Part shown: piece by piece, positions 28,195 to 37,470 of the stretch
How positions within the stretch are numbered: position 1 is the first letter of the stretch
Layout of the letters: the number at the start of each line of letters is the position of its first letter
Origin: Holosporales bacterium
Lineage (GTDB): Bacteria > Pseudomonadota > Alphaproteobacteria > Holosporales > Holosporaceae
DNA length: 48,826 nt
Reading direction: 5' to 3'
NCBI GenBank assembly: GCA_947457385.1
Contig: CANGUX010000005.1
Location: 1 to 48,826 of the forward strand
The notes under the pieces: model-generated
Told to the model about the DNA's origin: nothing
The model's input: the letters and a program-made list of their open reading frames with translations, nothing else
Databases searched by the model: none
Program-made: the position numbers and the translations under genes

Positions 28195-29817
28195 ATGCAT
28201 GAAACGCTTGATAAAAAATCTCAAGCCTTACGCTATCATCGTGATCCGGTGCCTGGGAAGTTTAAAACAGTGCCCACCAAGCCCATGGAGACCTCAGAAG
28301 ATTTGACGCTTGCATATTCTCCTGGCGTGGCAGAAGCATGCAAAGCCATTGTAGAAAATCCCATTTGTGTCGCCGATTATACGATTCGGGGTCAACTTGT
28401 TGCTGTTATTTCCAATGGGACAGCTGTATTAGGATTGGGGGACATCGGGCCTTTGGCATCTAAGCCTGTCATGGAAGGCAAGGCGATCTTGTTTCAAAAA
28501 TTTGCACATCTTCAAGCCATTGACCTGGAGATTGCTGAAACAGATCCTGAAAAATTAATTGATATTATTGCAGCATTAGAACCTTCTTTTGGTGCCATTA
28601 ACTTGGAAGATATTAAAGCTCCCGAGTGTTTTAGGGTGGAAGAGGGACTCCAAAGTCGTTTGAATATTCCTGTGTTTCATGATGATCAGCATGGAACGGC
28701 CATTACGGTATCAGCGTGTTTGTTAAATGCTTTGCAGTTGGTTGGGAAATCCATTTCTGATGTGCGATGTGTTGTTTTAGGGGCAGGTGCCAGTGCGCTT
28801 GCATGCGTAAACTTCCTTGTAAAGCTTGGGTTAAAAAAGGAAAATGCGGTGGTGTGTGATCGCCAGGGAGTGATTCGTTCAGATCGACCTGATCTTTCTA
28901 TCTATAAGGCAAAGGTTGCGCAATCCTTGCCGATGTATACGTTGCAAGAAGCCCTTGCAGATGCTGATATCTTTTTGGGGCTTTCTGGGCCTGGATTAGT
29001 GACAAAGGAAATGATATTGGGGATGCATAAAAAGCCCATTGTGTTTGCTTTATCAAATCCGACCCCTGAAATTTTTCCTCATCACGTTTATGAGGTGCAT
29101 AAGGATGCTATCGTAGGGACAGGGCGCTCGGACATGCCGAATCAAGTCAATAATCTTTTATGTTTTCCCTTTATATTCAAAGGCGCGTTAGATGCCAAGG
29201 CTTCTAAAATCAATCATGAGATGATGGTTGCTTGCGTTGATGCGTTGCAGAGCATAGCACAGCAAGGTTTTTCTGATGTTCTTGGGCACTATGATGGCCA
29301 GCAGATGGAATTTGGACAATCTTATTTTATTCCTAAACCTTTTGATCCGCGCTTATTGACAGAGCTTCCCTTTGCGGTGGCAGAAGCGGCGGTTCACTCA
29401 GGGGTGGCTTCCCCATTTGATTTGATGGCATACAAAAAAAAACTCATTAAGCAAGCCTATGCCTCTCTCCCTGTATTTTGTTTGGCGCTGATACAACAGG
29501 TTGAAAGGTTAGAAGCCATGCCAGAGCTTTGCTACGAAGGCGTTTCCCCTGAAATACTATCTGTAGCGCGGACCTTACAACGTTATGGTTTGGCACGCCC
29601 TGCTTTTATGGGCAACATGGATACATTATCGGACATGGTGCAACAACATCCTGTGTTTATGGGATGTCGATTGCTTTCCGTGTCAGAGGCACCAATGTGG
29701 ACTATTAAAGCATCTTTGATGCTTTCAGGTCGAGAGCTGCTTGAATATGCTGCAAGTATGCTTTTAAAACAACAAGGAACCTTTGAAGAGGATAGTCTTC
29801 CACGAGCAGGAGGATAA
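28195..29817 (+). CDS. maeB: NADP-type malic enzyme (MaeB) with truncated phosphotransacetylase domain
   Basis: A 540-residue enzyme for oxidative decarboxylation of malate to pyruvate. The malic domain (about 1-430) is complete: [23 protein letters not shown], the HDDQHGTAI metal region, GAGASAL of the NAD(P) fold, and [13 protein letters not shown]. Standard MaeB proteins are about 750-770 residues because a phosphotransacetylase-like domain follows. Here only about 110 residues remain, with the start of that domain still readable ([25 protein letters not shown]). That domain is regulatory in MaeB, so this form may lack acetyl-CoA control. A GGAG ribosome site precedes the ATG. mgtE follows three bases later. 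Confidence 0.88.
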   Translation: MHETLDKKSQALRYHRDPVPGKFKTVPTKPMETSEDLTLAYSPGVAEACKAIVENPICVADYTIRGQLVAVISNGTAVLGLGDIGPLASKPVMEGKAILFQKFAHLQAIDLEIAETDPEKLIDIIAALEPSFGAINLEDIKAPECFRVEEGLQSRLNIPVFHDDQHGTAITVSACLLNALQLVGKSISDVRCVVLGAGASALACVNFLVKLGLKKENAVVCDRQGVIRSDRPDLSIYKAKVAQSLPMYTLQEALADADIFLGLSGPGLVTKEMILGMHKKPIVFALSNPTPEIFPHHVYEVHKDAIVGTGRSDMPNQVNNLLCFPFIFKGALDAKASKINHEMMVACVDALQSIAQQGFSDVLGHYDGQQMEFGQSYFIPKPFDPRLLTELPFAVAEAAVHSGVASPFDLMAYKKKLIKQAYASLPVFCLALIQQVERLEAMPELCYEGVSPEILSVARTLQRYGLARPAFMGNMDTLSDMVQQHPVFMGCRLLSVSEAPMWTIKASLMLSGRELLEYAASMLLKQQGTFEEDSLPRAGG

Positions 29818-29820
29818 TGG

Positions 29821-31191
29821 ATGGGAAAAGATGTCTTTCGTGAAGATGCTTTTCAGCATCTCCTTCAGGATAAAGTGCCCCTTTTAAAAAAAGTACTCAG
29901 TCATCATCGCGATCCCGCAAGTTTATATAAATTAATTGAAGGGTTACATCCAAGAGAAATAGCCTATTTGATTCAATATTTGGAAGCACCCTATCGAGAG
30001 AGTTTTGTCATCTGGTTAAAGCCTCACTTTAATCCTGAAGTCTTTTTGTTTTTAGCGCAAAATTTGCGTGCAGATGTCATGAGTTTACTTTCCTCCCCCG
30101 AGGTGGTCCAAATTCTTATGGCCCTAGAGAGCGATCGCGCTTTAAGTTTGTTGTCCTCATTGGAAGAAGAGCAGCAAGAAGCGGTTCTAGAAGCCATGCC
30201 AGAAAAAGAGCGCATTCTTTTTTCTACCCGATTGGCTTATGCAGAAGATAGTGCAGGACGTTTGATGCAAATGGAAGTCTTAACGTTATCTCAAGATTGG
30301 AGCATTGCACAAAGTCTGAAGCACATTCGAGAGCTTAAAGTTTTTCCTTCCCATATTCAAGATGCTTTCGTTGTAGATGAGTATCATCATCCCATAGGCA
30401 TTCTTCCCCTTAGCCGTCTTTTGCGAGAAAAAGAAGGGCTTATCAAAGATTTCATGGATCTAGAGGTGCACAGCATTCCAGTACAATGGGATCAAGAGGA
30501 AGTGGCTTTTATGTTTCGTTTGTATACCTTGATATCAGCGCCTGTTGTCAATGAAATGAATGAATTATTGGGGATGATCACCTTAGATAAAGTGATGGAT
30601 GTCATAGAGCGTAAAGCCGCAGAAGATTTATTTCATATGGGGCGTATTCATTCCTCTGATTTTTATGCCTCCATTTTTAAGACGAGTTTCAGTCGTATTC
30701 ATTGGTTGATTATTACCTTATTCAACACCTTGTTGACTTCAGTGGTGATTAATGCATTTCAAGAAACATTACAAGAAAAAGTGGCCTTGACCGTCCTTAT
30801 GCCCATTGCAGCTGCCATGGGGGGGAATACTGGCATTCAGTCGGCAACGGTGATTATTCGAGCTTTGGCTACTCGAGAATTGAGCATGGTCAATGCAGGA
30901 AAAACCTTATTAAAAGAAGGACGTGTTGCACTGTTAAATGGAACTATTTTTGGGATTCTTTTGGGCATTATTGTGTACTTTTGGTTTAACGATATTCATT
31001 TTTCTATGATTCTTGGGGGAGCTGTTGTCTTTAATATGCTGTGGGCAGGCCTTGCAGGAACGTTTTTGCCCATCATGATTGCACGCTTTAGATGTGATCC
31101 TGCATTGAGTGCGGGACCTTTGTTAACAACGACGACAGATGTATTGGGCTATGTGCTCTTTTTGGGCTTAGCAAAATGGTTGACTTTGTAG
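29821..31191 (+). CDS. mgtE: Magnesium transporter MgtE
   Basis: A 456-residue Mg2+ channel of the inner membrane. The N-terminal superhelical domain spans about 1-130. Two CBS domains that sense Mg2+ follow (DSAGRLMQMEVLTL onward, to about 260). The C-terminal pore of five helices contains MGGNTGIQSATVIIRALA, equivalent to the GGNAGNQS selectivity region. A strong AGGAGG site lies in the end of maeB, and the genes are three bases apart. This suggests cotranscription of malic enzyme and Mg2+ uptake; malic enzymes require a divalent cation. Confidence 0.94.
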   Translation: MGKDVFREDAFQHLLQDKVPLLKKVLSHHRDPASLYKLIEGLHPREIAYLIQYLEAPYRESFVIWLKPHFNPEVFLFLAQNLRADVMSLLSSPEVVQILMALESDRALSLLSSLEEEQQEAVLEAMPEKERILFSTRLAYAEDSAGRLMQMEVLTLSQDWSIAQSLKHIRELKVFPSHIQDAFVVDEYHHPIGILPLSRLLREKEGLIKDFMDLEVHSIPVQWDQEEVAFMFRLYTLISAPVVNEMNELLGMITLDKVMDVIERKAAEDLFHMGRIHSSDFYASIFKTSFSRIHWLIITLFNTLLTSVVINAFQETLQEKVALTVLMPIAAAMGGNTGIQSATVIIRALATRELSMVNAGKTLLKEGRVALLNGTIFGILLGIIVYFWFNDIHFSMILGGAVVFNMLWAGLAGTFLPIMIARFRCDPALSAGPLLTTTTDVLGYVLFLGLAKWLTL

Positions 31192-31218
31192 GAGTCAACA
31201 CATCCATGAACTAAGAAA

Positions 31219-31274
31219 ACCCAAGTTTTTATTGGGTATTGCGCATGTCATAAAATCCGTTCATGCGCATTTTA
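31219..31274 (+). terminator. Tandem hairpins terminating maeB-mgtE
   Basis: Twenty-eight bases past the mgtE stop, ACCCAA (31219-31224) pairs with TTGGGT (31232-31237). A second stem TGCGCATG (31240-31247) pairs with CATGCGCA (31262-31269), followed by TTTTAATA. The second hairpin is a plausible rho-independent terminator with a short T-tail. Confidence 0.6.
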
Positions 31275-31622
31275 ATAGACTGCTTCGGCAACGATGAGCA
31301 AGTGAGCCCCATGTTACACATGGCCGTAATGGGTTTAACCCTAAAACTAACGTGTTTTCATCTATTTTTATACTATCTTTTGCATCGTTTTAACACGCCT
31401 AACTCTTTCGCTTGCGGGTTTTTGATGATGCTCTTAGCCTTCTTTTGTGAATAGCCCATTAAGCATATTCCATCTTGCGTTTTCGCTTGCTCCTTGGCAT
31501 TATTTGCTCTAATGGGAGGGACGAAGAGGTATTTTGGTGATAATTTATGGAAGCATTTTCACCTAGATGATAAAAAAGAATTTTTTCTTCTTATTGTAGA
31601 CTCTTATTTTAAAATACTATAA
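31263..31622 (+). pseudogene. Open frame with one internal TAG, possible decayed membrane protein
   Basis: A 119-codon frame from ATG 31263 to TAA 31620-31622 is interrupted only by TAG at 31452-31454. The first 63 codons encode a mostly hydrophobic peptide. The second part (55 codons) has another hydrophobic stretch (CVFACSLALFALMGG) and then a charged tail (FHLDDKKEFF). I recognise no family. The start overlaps the mgtE terminator hairpin, so translation is doubtful. It may be a decayed small membrane protein gene or a chance frame. Confidence 0.25.
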
Positions 31623-31679
31623 GAGAGCTCTTTCATGTAAAAAGATCACACACCATACGCAAACAGCTCAAAAAAACCA

Positions 31680-32387
31680 CTACTGAGATTTTCTGGCTTC
31701 GGAGGCAATCTCAAGAGGCAGTGCAAAACCCATGGTAGAGGATACATAGGCACGCTTAATGAGGTCTCCTTTGATTCCTGAAGGTTTTAAATTTAAAAGG
31801 CCTGTAAGCAAAGCTGAAAAATTCTCTTCCAAGGCTTCCACTGAAAAACTCGATTTGCCGATGAAGGCATGAATCAATCCTGCTTTATCTGCACGCAAGG
31901 AAACTTGCCCTCGTTTTGCAGCCAATACAGCAGAAGCCACATTCAAAGTGACTGTTCCAAGTTTAGGATTCGGCATCAGTCCTTTAGGACCTAAAACTTT
32001 TCCCAACTTACTTAATTGTGACATCATGGCAGGTGTGGCAATGCATAAATCAAAGTCGATATTTCCCTTTTGAACTTCTTCCACCAGATCAGAACCTCCA
32101 ACCACTTCAGCACCGGCTTCTTGTGCTTCACGGGCTTGCTCGCCCTCTGCAAATACAGCAACCCGAATGCTTTTCCCCGTTCCCTGTGGCAAAGAAACCA
32201 TACCACGTATATTTTGGTCCCCTTTTTGAGGATCTATGGCACAAGAAAAAACAACTTCTACCGTTTCATCAAACTTAGCGGTGGCTCTTTCTTTTATTAA
32301 ATTCAAGGCTTCTGGCAAGGCATAAGACTTATATAAATCAACGCCCTCATCTCGGGCTCTAATGCGTTTGCTTTTTTTCATAACCAT
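31680..32387 (-). CDS. rplA: 50S ribosomal protein L1
   Basis: A 235-residue protein of the ribosomal L1 stalk, which controls release of deacylated tRNA and can repress its own operon. Diagnostic regions are [13 protein letters not shown], the [19 protein letters not shown] motif, and [10 protein letters not shown] near the end. In most bacteria rplA directly follows rplK, but here the upstream neighbour is a DedA gene, so rplK is elsewhere. Upstream bases carry AGGGGTG before the ATG; Met3 is an alternative start. Confidence 0.96.
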   Translation of the reverse strand: MVMKKSKRIRARDEGVDLYKSYALPEALNLIKERATAKFDETVEVVFSCAIDPQKGDQNIRGMVSLPQGTGKSIRVAVFAEGEQAREAQEAGAEVVGGSDLVEEVQKGNIDFDLCIATPAMMSQLSKLGKVLGPKGLMPNPKLGTVTLNVASAVLAAKRGQVSLRADKAGLIHAFIGKSSFSVEALEENFSALLTGLLNLKPSGIKGDLIKRAYVSSTMGFALPLEIASEARKSQ

Positions 32388-32491
32388 GGAACACCCCTAA
32401 ATTTCACCCGTCTTCAATAGAATCAGCATAAACCTGATTTTCAAGCAAAGCAAGATGGGAAACTCAAAAGAGATCCATGCCTAGTATGGGA

Positions 32492-33136
32492 TTAATCCTT
32501 TTGAATGGATTTACGTTTTTTGCGAAAATGAAGCACGATGCTCAAAAGAATGACCACCACCAGGACGCCAGCTATAATGAATCCTATGTTTTTTGTAAAA
32601 TGTCCCAGTGCCTCCCCTAGAAAGTATCCTAAAGTACAACTCATGAGAGTCCAACCTGCAGCAGCGATAAGATTAAGGCATGCAAAACGTTGGAATCCTA
32701 CGTGTTGTGCCCCGATGAGAATAGGGCTAATAATGCGAATGCCATAAATAAAACGAAAAGAAAGGATGTAAAGGGTTTCATAGCGTTTTAAATAGAACAA
32801 CCCCTTTTCCATAGGAGTGATTAAAGCCGGAAATTGGCGCTTTAATTGCGTTAAGAACTTCATGCCATAGGCAACGCCCACAAAATAAAGGGCTTGGTCT
32901 GCCAACAGCGTGCCTACAAATGTGATGAGCATCACTTTAACAATAGAAAACGTCCCCAATGCCGCCAGTGCACTGGCAGTAAGGATAATGCTTTCTCCTT
33001 CAATCATAGCGCCTAAAAAAATGGCCCAATATCCATAGTCTTGTAAAAAAGAATGAAATGTCACAAAAAAACCTAATAAACACTTTAATTTTTCTCTACA
33101 CAAGCGTACCGTATAAGCGGTATTTTTACAATTCAT
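32492..33136 (-). CDS. DedA-family inner-membrane protein
   Basis: A membrane protein of about 190-214 residues in the DedA/VTT superfamily, some of whose members flip undecaprenyl phosphate or phospholipids. Family features are FLGAMIEGESIILTASALAALG, the RFIYGIRIISPILIGAQHVGF segment with the conserved arginines, and C-terminal hydrophobic helices. The start is uncertain: the ATG at 33136 gives a non-conserved head, while GTG at 33064 (VTFHSFLQDYGYWAIF) fits the family better. It diverges from waaA, whose start lies 11 bases away. Exact lipid substrate unknown. Confidence 0.85.
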   Translation of the reverse strand: MNCKNTAYTVRLCREKLKCLLGFFVTFHSFLQDYGYWAIFLGAMIEGESIILTASALAALGTFSIVKVMLITFVGTLLADQALYFVGVAYGMKFLTQLKRQFPALITPMEKGLFYLKRYETLYILSFRFIYGIRIISPILIGAQHVGFQRFACLNLIAAAGWTLMSCTLGYFLGEALGHFTKNIGFIIAGVLVVVILLSIVLHFRKKRKSIQKD

Positions 33137-33147
33137 GGGGGGATAAA

Positions 33148-34410
33148 ATGCTCTTTACGCTCTATCGTTCCAGCATGACAATGATGCAACCTCTTCTTTA
33201 TATCCTAGGAAAATGGCGATGCCGAAAGGGCAAGGAAGATCCCCAAAAGTTGCCTCAACGCTTTGGAATCATGCCGCCATCTCTTATCCCTAAGCATCCT
33301 GTGATTTGGTTTCATGGGGCCAGCATAGGGGAGGGGCGTGCAGCTCTATCGGTCATGAAGAGAATTCTTGAGGATTGGCCTGAGACAGACATTATCTTAA
33401 CCAGTCAAAGTGTATCGGCTATAAAGGCGTTGGCTTTGGATCTTCCGCCTCAGGTTACCCATGGGATGATGCCCTATGATGTACCTCGTTATATGCAAAG
33501 ATTTTTGGAGCATTGGAAGCCCATGGCTTTTTTTCTGCTAGAAGCAGAGTTATGGCCGACAATGCTCTATGAGCTATCTCGACGGGGTGTGCCTATGACC
33601 CTTTTGAATTTTCACATTTCAGAAAAGAGTGCAAGAAGATGGGCCCTTGCTCCTTCTCTATTTAAAAAAATGATGCGCTTTTTTTCACACCGTTGGACGG
33701 GATGCTCTGCTTCTTATGCCAGATTTAAGCATCTTGTGGATTTGCCCATAGGGATTATGCCTTCCATTAAATATGCGCCTGGTGCATTGAGACAGCATAG
33801 GGCTGAACCTTTTATCATACAGCGTCCATTTTGGTTTGCGTCATGTGTTCATGCTGAGGAAGAAACGCTCATCAGAGAGACTCATCTTGAGCTCATAAAA
33901 ACCATTCCAGACCTTTTATGCATTTATGCCCCCAGACACATACATCGCGTACAATCCATTGTAAAAGAACCTTGGAATCTCGCCATTCAGCAGCGCAGTC
34001 TTCATGAAACGCTTAAAAAAGAAACACAGGTTTATCTGGTGGATACCCTTGGAGAAATGAGATTGTTTTATGAGATTTCTCCTTTTGTCGTGCTTTGTGG
34101 TTCTTTTTGTTCTGTGGGAGGACACAATCCCATTGAGCCAGCGCGCTTTCAATGTGCTGTAATGCATGGCCCAGACATGGCCAATCAACGCGATGTCATG
34201 GAAGATTTCTCCCAACAAAAAGCAGCCTATCAGGTGAATGCTCATGGATTGTGTGATGCTATTTTGCACTGTCTTCAGCACCCCAAAGAAACAAAACACA
34301 TGGCAGAACGCGCCTATCATTGGGTTTGTCATAAAGAAGGAGAAATGGAAAGACACCTTCAGGTTTTTTCTGCTGCATTAAAGAAAAGCTACAACAGGCA
34401 AAGGGTTTGA
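33148..34410 (+). CDS. waaA: 3-deoxy-D-manno-octulosonic acid (Kdo) transferase
   Basis: A 420-residue membrane-associated glycosyltransferase adding Kdo to lipid IVA in LPS biosynthesis (WaaA, formerly KdtA). Motifs are WFHGASIGEGRA near residue 52, IILTSQS, LLEAELWPT, and the C-terminal CGSFCSVGGHNPIEPA that binds CMP-Kdo. The ATG at 33148 is preceded by GGGGGGAT. The longer frame from 33058 is rejected because it overlaps the opposite-strand dedA start without a ribosome site. Together with lptA/lptB and msbA it shows that the organism makes LPS. Confidence 0.93.
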   Translation: MLFTLYRSSMTMMQPLLYILGKWRCRKGKEDPQKLPQRFGIMPPSLIPKHPVIWFHGASIGEGRAALSVMKRILEDWPETDIILTSQSVSAIKALALDLPPQVTHGMMPYDVPRYMQRFLEHWKPMAFFLLEAELWPTMLYELSRRGVPMTLLNFHISEKSARRWALAPSLFKKMMRFFSHRWTGCSASYARFKHLVDLPIGIMPSIKYAPGALRQHRAEPFIIQRPFWFASCVHAEEETLIRETHLELIKTIPDLLCIYAPRHIHRVQSIVKEPWNLAIQQRSLHETLKKETQVYLVDTLGEMRLFYEISPFVVLCGSFCSVGGHNPIEPARFQCAVMHGPDMANQRDVMEDFSQQKAAYQVNAHGLCDAILHCLQHPKETKHMAERAYHWVCHKEGEMERHLQVFSAALKKSYNRQRV

Positions 34411-34419
34411 AAAGAAGTA

Positions 34420-34775
34420 CATCTGCAACAGGGTGAAGGCTGGGCCATGTATTATAGATCGTGCAGGGTTTCATCACCGAAAAGGCATACGAGAAGGATA
34501 GAGATGCACTCCATGCTTGCGTCTTCTGAGAGCGTTGAAACTTGTCATAATCCATCACACCAGAATTTAGTGCTTTGATTAAATGCTACCCATTAATAAA
34601 AAATGGCGTATTAAATATGTTTTTTCATAACTAAAACTTAATTACTGCGCCAATAAAAAGCACCTGGACTCAATATCCTAAATGCTCTCACATATGGGCA
34701 GTCGTAAATTTAGATTTTGGGCTATATAGATGTCAGGCTCCCTCAATTTACCGTTGCCTTGTTTCACTTGAATCA
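34420..34775 (-). pseudogene. IS630-family transposase relic C (internally deleted)
   Basis: A third IS630 relic, on the minus strand downstream of waaA. Its reverse strand near 34610-34720 aligns base by base with relic B around 1150-1250. Shared stretches include GAGTCCAGNTGCTTTTTA and TTTTAG(C/T)TAT, which encode the second helix-turn-helix and the FSYKK junction. Closer to waaA, VMDYDKFQRSQKT (about 34519-34557) matches the catalytic MDNASFHKSRKT region. The segment between these parts, normally about 250-300 bases, is deleted. Several stops make it non-functional. The remaining 34776-34969 contains no recognised gene. Confidence 0.65.
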
Positions 34776-34969
34776 ATGGATATAATTTGCTGCGCAATCC
34801 TCATGTTTTTTAATCAAAAATGACCCATTTATTCCTTCTTTAGGCATACTTATTGGTTGGTATCTTATGTCATAACCTTACGGTGCGATAACGTTCCATA
34901 AGGGTTGATTTGATCTTGCTGTAAAATCTTCTAAACTGAAAGTTTACGGACTATTTTAGGTTTTTTTCC

Positions 34970-35818
34970 TTGTCTTTTGACTGTTTACATGGATTGCAAG
35001 CTGATTTTTGGATAAAAGCACTTGCTGGCAGTTTCCTTTTAGCCCTTTCTTCTGGTCCATTGGGAATTTTCTTAATGTTGCGGCGCATGACCTTGGTGGG
35101 CGATGCTTTATCCCACGGAATTCTTCCTGGGGTTGCTTTAGGGTTTCTCGTTAGCAAGCATGGTCCGCCCTCTCTTTTGGCCCTGTACGGAGGAGGGGCT
35201 TTAAGCGGTTTGTTATTGGCTGCACTTGTCGTTGGGGCCAGGGCCTTAATGAATAAAACCCAAGACATTTTAAGCGAAGAATCTGCATTTGCAGGCTTTT
35301 ATCTTATTTTTATGGCCATCGGTGCGCTGTTAATGTCTCATCATCAAGAAGAGCTTGTACACATGTTGTTTGGTTCATTTAGCCGTTTTTCAAGTGGATC
35401 TTTATGGGCAATGGCTTGTACCGCCTGTTTGACCCTTGGATTTTTTGCTTTTCAAGCCAAATCCTTTGTGATGTACTGTTTTGATCCTCTTTTTTTTCGT
35501 GCAAGAGGAGGACGTGAATCACGCATGGGCTTTTTATTTTTAGGGGTTTTAATCGCCAATCTTTTGGTGGCATTTCAAGCCTTGGGGACGTTGATGGCCT
35601 TAGGCCTGTTGATTCTTCCTGCCATGACCATGCGTATGCTTAGCCAAAATTTGTTGACTTTATGTATAGGATCAAGTGCGTTAGGATTTGGGGGGAGCCT
35701 GTTAGGCCTTGCTCTTTCTTACAGAGATCAAAGCTTGTGTGGGCCCATGATTATCGTGATTCTGGGCATCATGTATATTTTTGTGCTTTTTTATGTGGCA
35801 CTACATCGCGAAACGTAA
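34970..35818 (+). CDS. znuB: ZnuB-type metal ABC transporter permease
   Basis: A 282-residue inner-membrane permease of the ABC-3 family importing Zn2+ (or Mn2+/Fe2+). About eight helices; family features include MLRRMTLVGDALSHGILPGVALGF near residues 38-61 and GTLMALGLLILPAMTMRML further on. The start is TTG with TAGG ten bases upstream; no better ATG exists. The ATPase (znuC) and binding protein (znuA) are not adjacent, so the transporter is encoded at split loci or is orphaned. A TTATGTCATAA palindrome about 110 bases upstream could bind a regulator, but evidence is weak. nusB follows 54 bases later. Confidence 0.88.
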   Translation: MSFDCLHGLQADFWIKALAGSFLLALSSGPLGIFLMLRRMTLVGDALSHGILPGVALGFLVSKHGPPSLLALYGGGALSGLLLAALVVGARALMNKTQDILSEESAFAGFYLIFMAIGALLMSHHQEELVHMLFGSFSRFSSGSLWAMACTACLTLGFFAFQAKSFVMYCFDPLFFRARGGRESRMGFLFLGVLIANLLVAFQALGTLMALGLLILPAMTMRMLSQNLLTLCIGSSALGFGGSLLGLALSYRDQSLCGPMIIVILGIMYIFVLFYVALHRET

Positions 35819-35872
35819 TGGGATACGGTATACTAAATGTCTAAAGCATGTACAAAAAAAACGGGGACAAAC

Positions 35873-36376
35873 ATGAAGCTATTTCCCCGAACCGTTGCGC
35901 GTTTTGCCGCGGTGCAGGCCGTGTTTCAAAAAATCATGTGTCCAAACACGCCAGGACAAACCATTCTCAATGAATTTTTAACTTATCGGTTTACCCCATC
36001 TCCCTTAGAACAGTCTTTTTCTTATGCTATTTCAGATGAAGAAACGGAATTAATGGATTGTTCCCTTTTTCTATGTCTTGTGAAAGGGGTTTTTGAAGAC
36101 CAAATTCAGCTGGATGCTGCTATTTTTTCAGCTCTTCCTTCTGGGTGGAGTTTGGAAAAAATGGAATATACGACACGGGGGATTCTCTTGTGTGGGGCCT
36201 TTGAGCTTTTAAAGTGTCCTGATACGCCAAAAAATGTTATTTTAAATGAATATGTAAGCCTTTCTCATCGCTTTCTTTTAGAAAAAGGCCCTCAGTTCAT
36301 TAACGCAGTGCTGGAAACATTAGCCAACACGCTGCGCTCTTCTGCAAGTGTTGCTCCAACAGAACCTATCCTTTAA
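35873..36376 (+). CDS. nusB: Transcription antitermination protein NusB
   Basis: A protein of about 167 residues which, with NusE (S10), promotes antitermination in rRNA operons. The sequence ARFAAVQAVFQ at the start, MEYTTRGILLCGAFELL in the centre and KNVILNEYVSLSHRF-KGPQFINAVLETLA near the end follow NusB. The start at 35873 has GGGGA at the right distance; a frame start at 35837 would add 12 residues. The usual partners ribH or thiL are absent. greA lies 75 bases downstream. Confidence 0.92.
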   Translation: MKLFPRTVARFAAVQAVFQKIMCPNTPGQTILNEFLTYRFTPSPLEQSFSYAISDEETELMDCSLFLCLVKGVFEDQIQLDAAIFSALPSGWSLEKMEYTTRGILLCGAFELLKCPDTPKNVILNEYVSLSHRFLLEKGPQFINAVLETLANTLRSSASVAPTEPIL

Positions 36377-36451
36377 AATAAGATCTTTTTTTTATGTTTG
36401 AAAACGCGTATCATATCATTCTTATGGTGGATTACCGTCTTTGAGTTTGCT

Positions 36452-36928
36452 ATGCTTACATTTCCTATGACGCCTCAGGGTCTTGTTCAATTACAAAAAG
36501 AATTGACGTTATATCTCACGGTAAAACGACCCGCAGTGATTGAAGAAATCGAAAGGGCCCGTCAATATGGGGACCTTTCTGAAAATGCAGAGTATCATGC
36601 TGCACGCGAAAAACAGCGTTATACAGAGGATCGCATTCGAGAGCTGGAGTTTAAAATTTCCAATGCTCAAGTCGTGGATTTATCCACCTTATCGGGGCCA
36701 AAAATCGTCTTTGGAGCCATTGTGACCCTGTTAGATCAAGAAAAAAATGAGCATTCCACTTATCAGATCGTAGGGGTAGATGAAGCAGACTTGAGTCAGA
36801 GAAAACTGGCCATCAATTCTGCACTTGCACGAGAACTCATCGGGAAAGAAGAAGGCGTTTCTTTTGAGCTTTCTACGCCACGGGGCGAAAAACTCTATAC
36901 CATTGAGAGAGTTTCCTACCCTGGATAA
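36452..36928 (+). CDS. greA: Transcription elongation factor GreA
   Basis: A 158-residue factor that inserts a coiled coil into the RNA polymerase channel and stimulates cleavage of backtracked RNA. The opening MTPQGLVQLQKEL, the acidic coiled-coil tip in ARQYGDLSENAEYHAAREKQ, and the C-terminal FKBP-like domain with VGVDEADLSQRKLAINSALARELIGKEEG are all diagnostic. The length is standard from the ATG at 36452. The longer frame to 36398 (TTG) adds a hydrophobic head not found in GreA. Confidence 0.95.
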   Translation: MLTFPMTPQGLVQLQKELTLYLTVKRPAVIEEIERARQYGDLSENAEYHAAREKQRYTEDRIRELEFKISNAQVVDLSTLSGPKIVFGAIVTLLDQEKNEHSTYQIVGVDEADLSQRKLAINSALARELIGKEEGVSFELSTPRGEKLYTIERVSYPG

Positions 36929-37431
36929 AAACGAGTGTCAGGCTTTGGAAAAAGCGGCGTTTTTTTTCATGATTAAGAAGGAAACCGTCAGTTATTTAGC
37001 TATCAGGCCTTTCATAAAAATGCAGGAATAGGCGTAATAGGCATGGTTAAAAGATTCGAAACAGCTAAAAAAAAACGTCATCCATGGACGCTTTCATGAT
37101 AGAAGCATTACGAAACGCGGCATTATGTATCATGATCATTGTGCTTTTGGACACTTTTGGCAATACAATGTGTATCCACCCGTTAAAAATCTTTTGATTG
37201 CCCTGCTCTTTTAAATGGGTTAAGAGCAATGCATTTTTTGTTCTGCATGCGCCTTATATCCTCGTGAAGCCCTTGCATGCTTTGGAAAAGACTGGTAAAA
37301 AAGAGAATTGTCGATATCACCTCATCGTTTAAGGCGCTGAGTAGAAGAGATGTCTTATTGCCTTGACTGGATGATGGAACCAAGATTTGCAGATGACTGG
37401 TATTTATGCCATGGCATCAGAAGTGACCCGT
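36929..37431. other. Gene-free, probably eroded gap between greA and recA
   Basis: About 500 bases with no convincing gene on either strand. Short open stretches in changing plus-strand frames (for example AFHKNAGIGVIGMVKRFETA at about 37006-37065, and HDRSITKRGIMYHDHCAFGH at about 37094-37153) look like decayed coding DNA. I cannot assign a family. A weak GCTTT/AAAGC hairpin followed by eight T at 36942-36968 may terminate greA. Confidence 0.35.
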
Positions 37432-37458
37432 GAAAAAAAGGGGGCTAAACCACCCCCT
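37432..37458 (-). terminator. Rho-independent terminator of recA
   Basis: On the minus strand AGGGGG (37453-37458 region) pairs with CCCCCT (37439-37444 region) across an 8-base loop and is followed by seven T. It lies 13 bases after the recA stop and is the clearest terminator in the window. Confidence 0.85.
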
Positions 37459-37470
37459 CAAGCCTCAACA

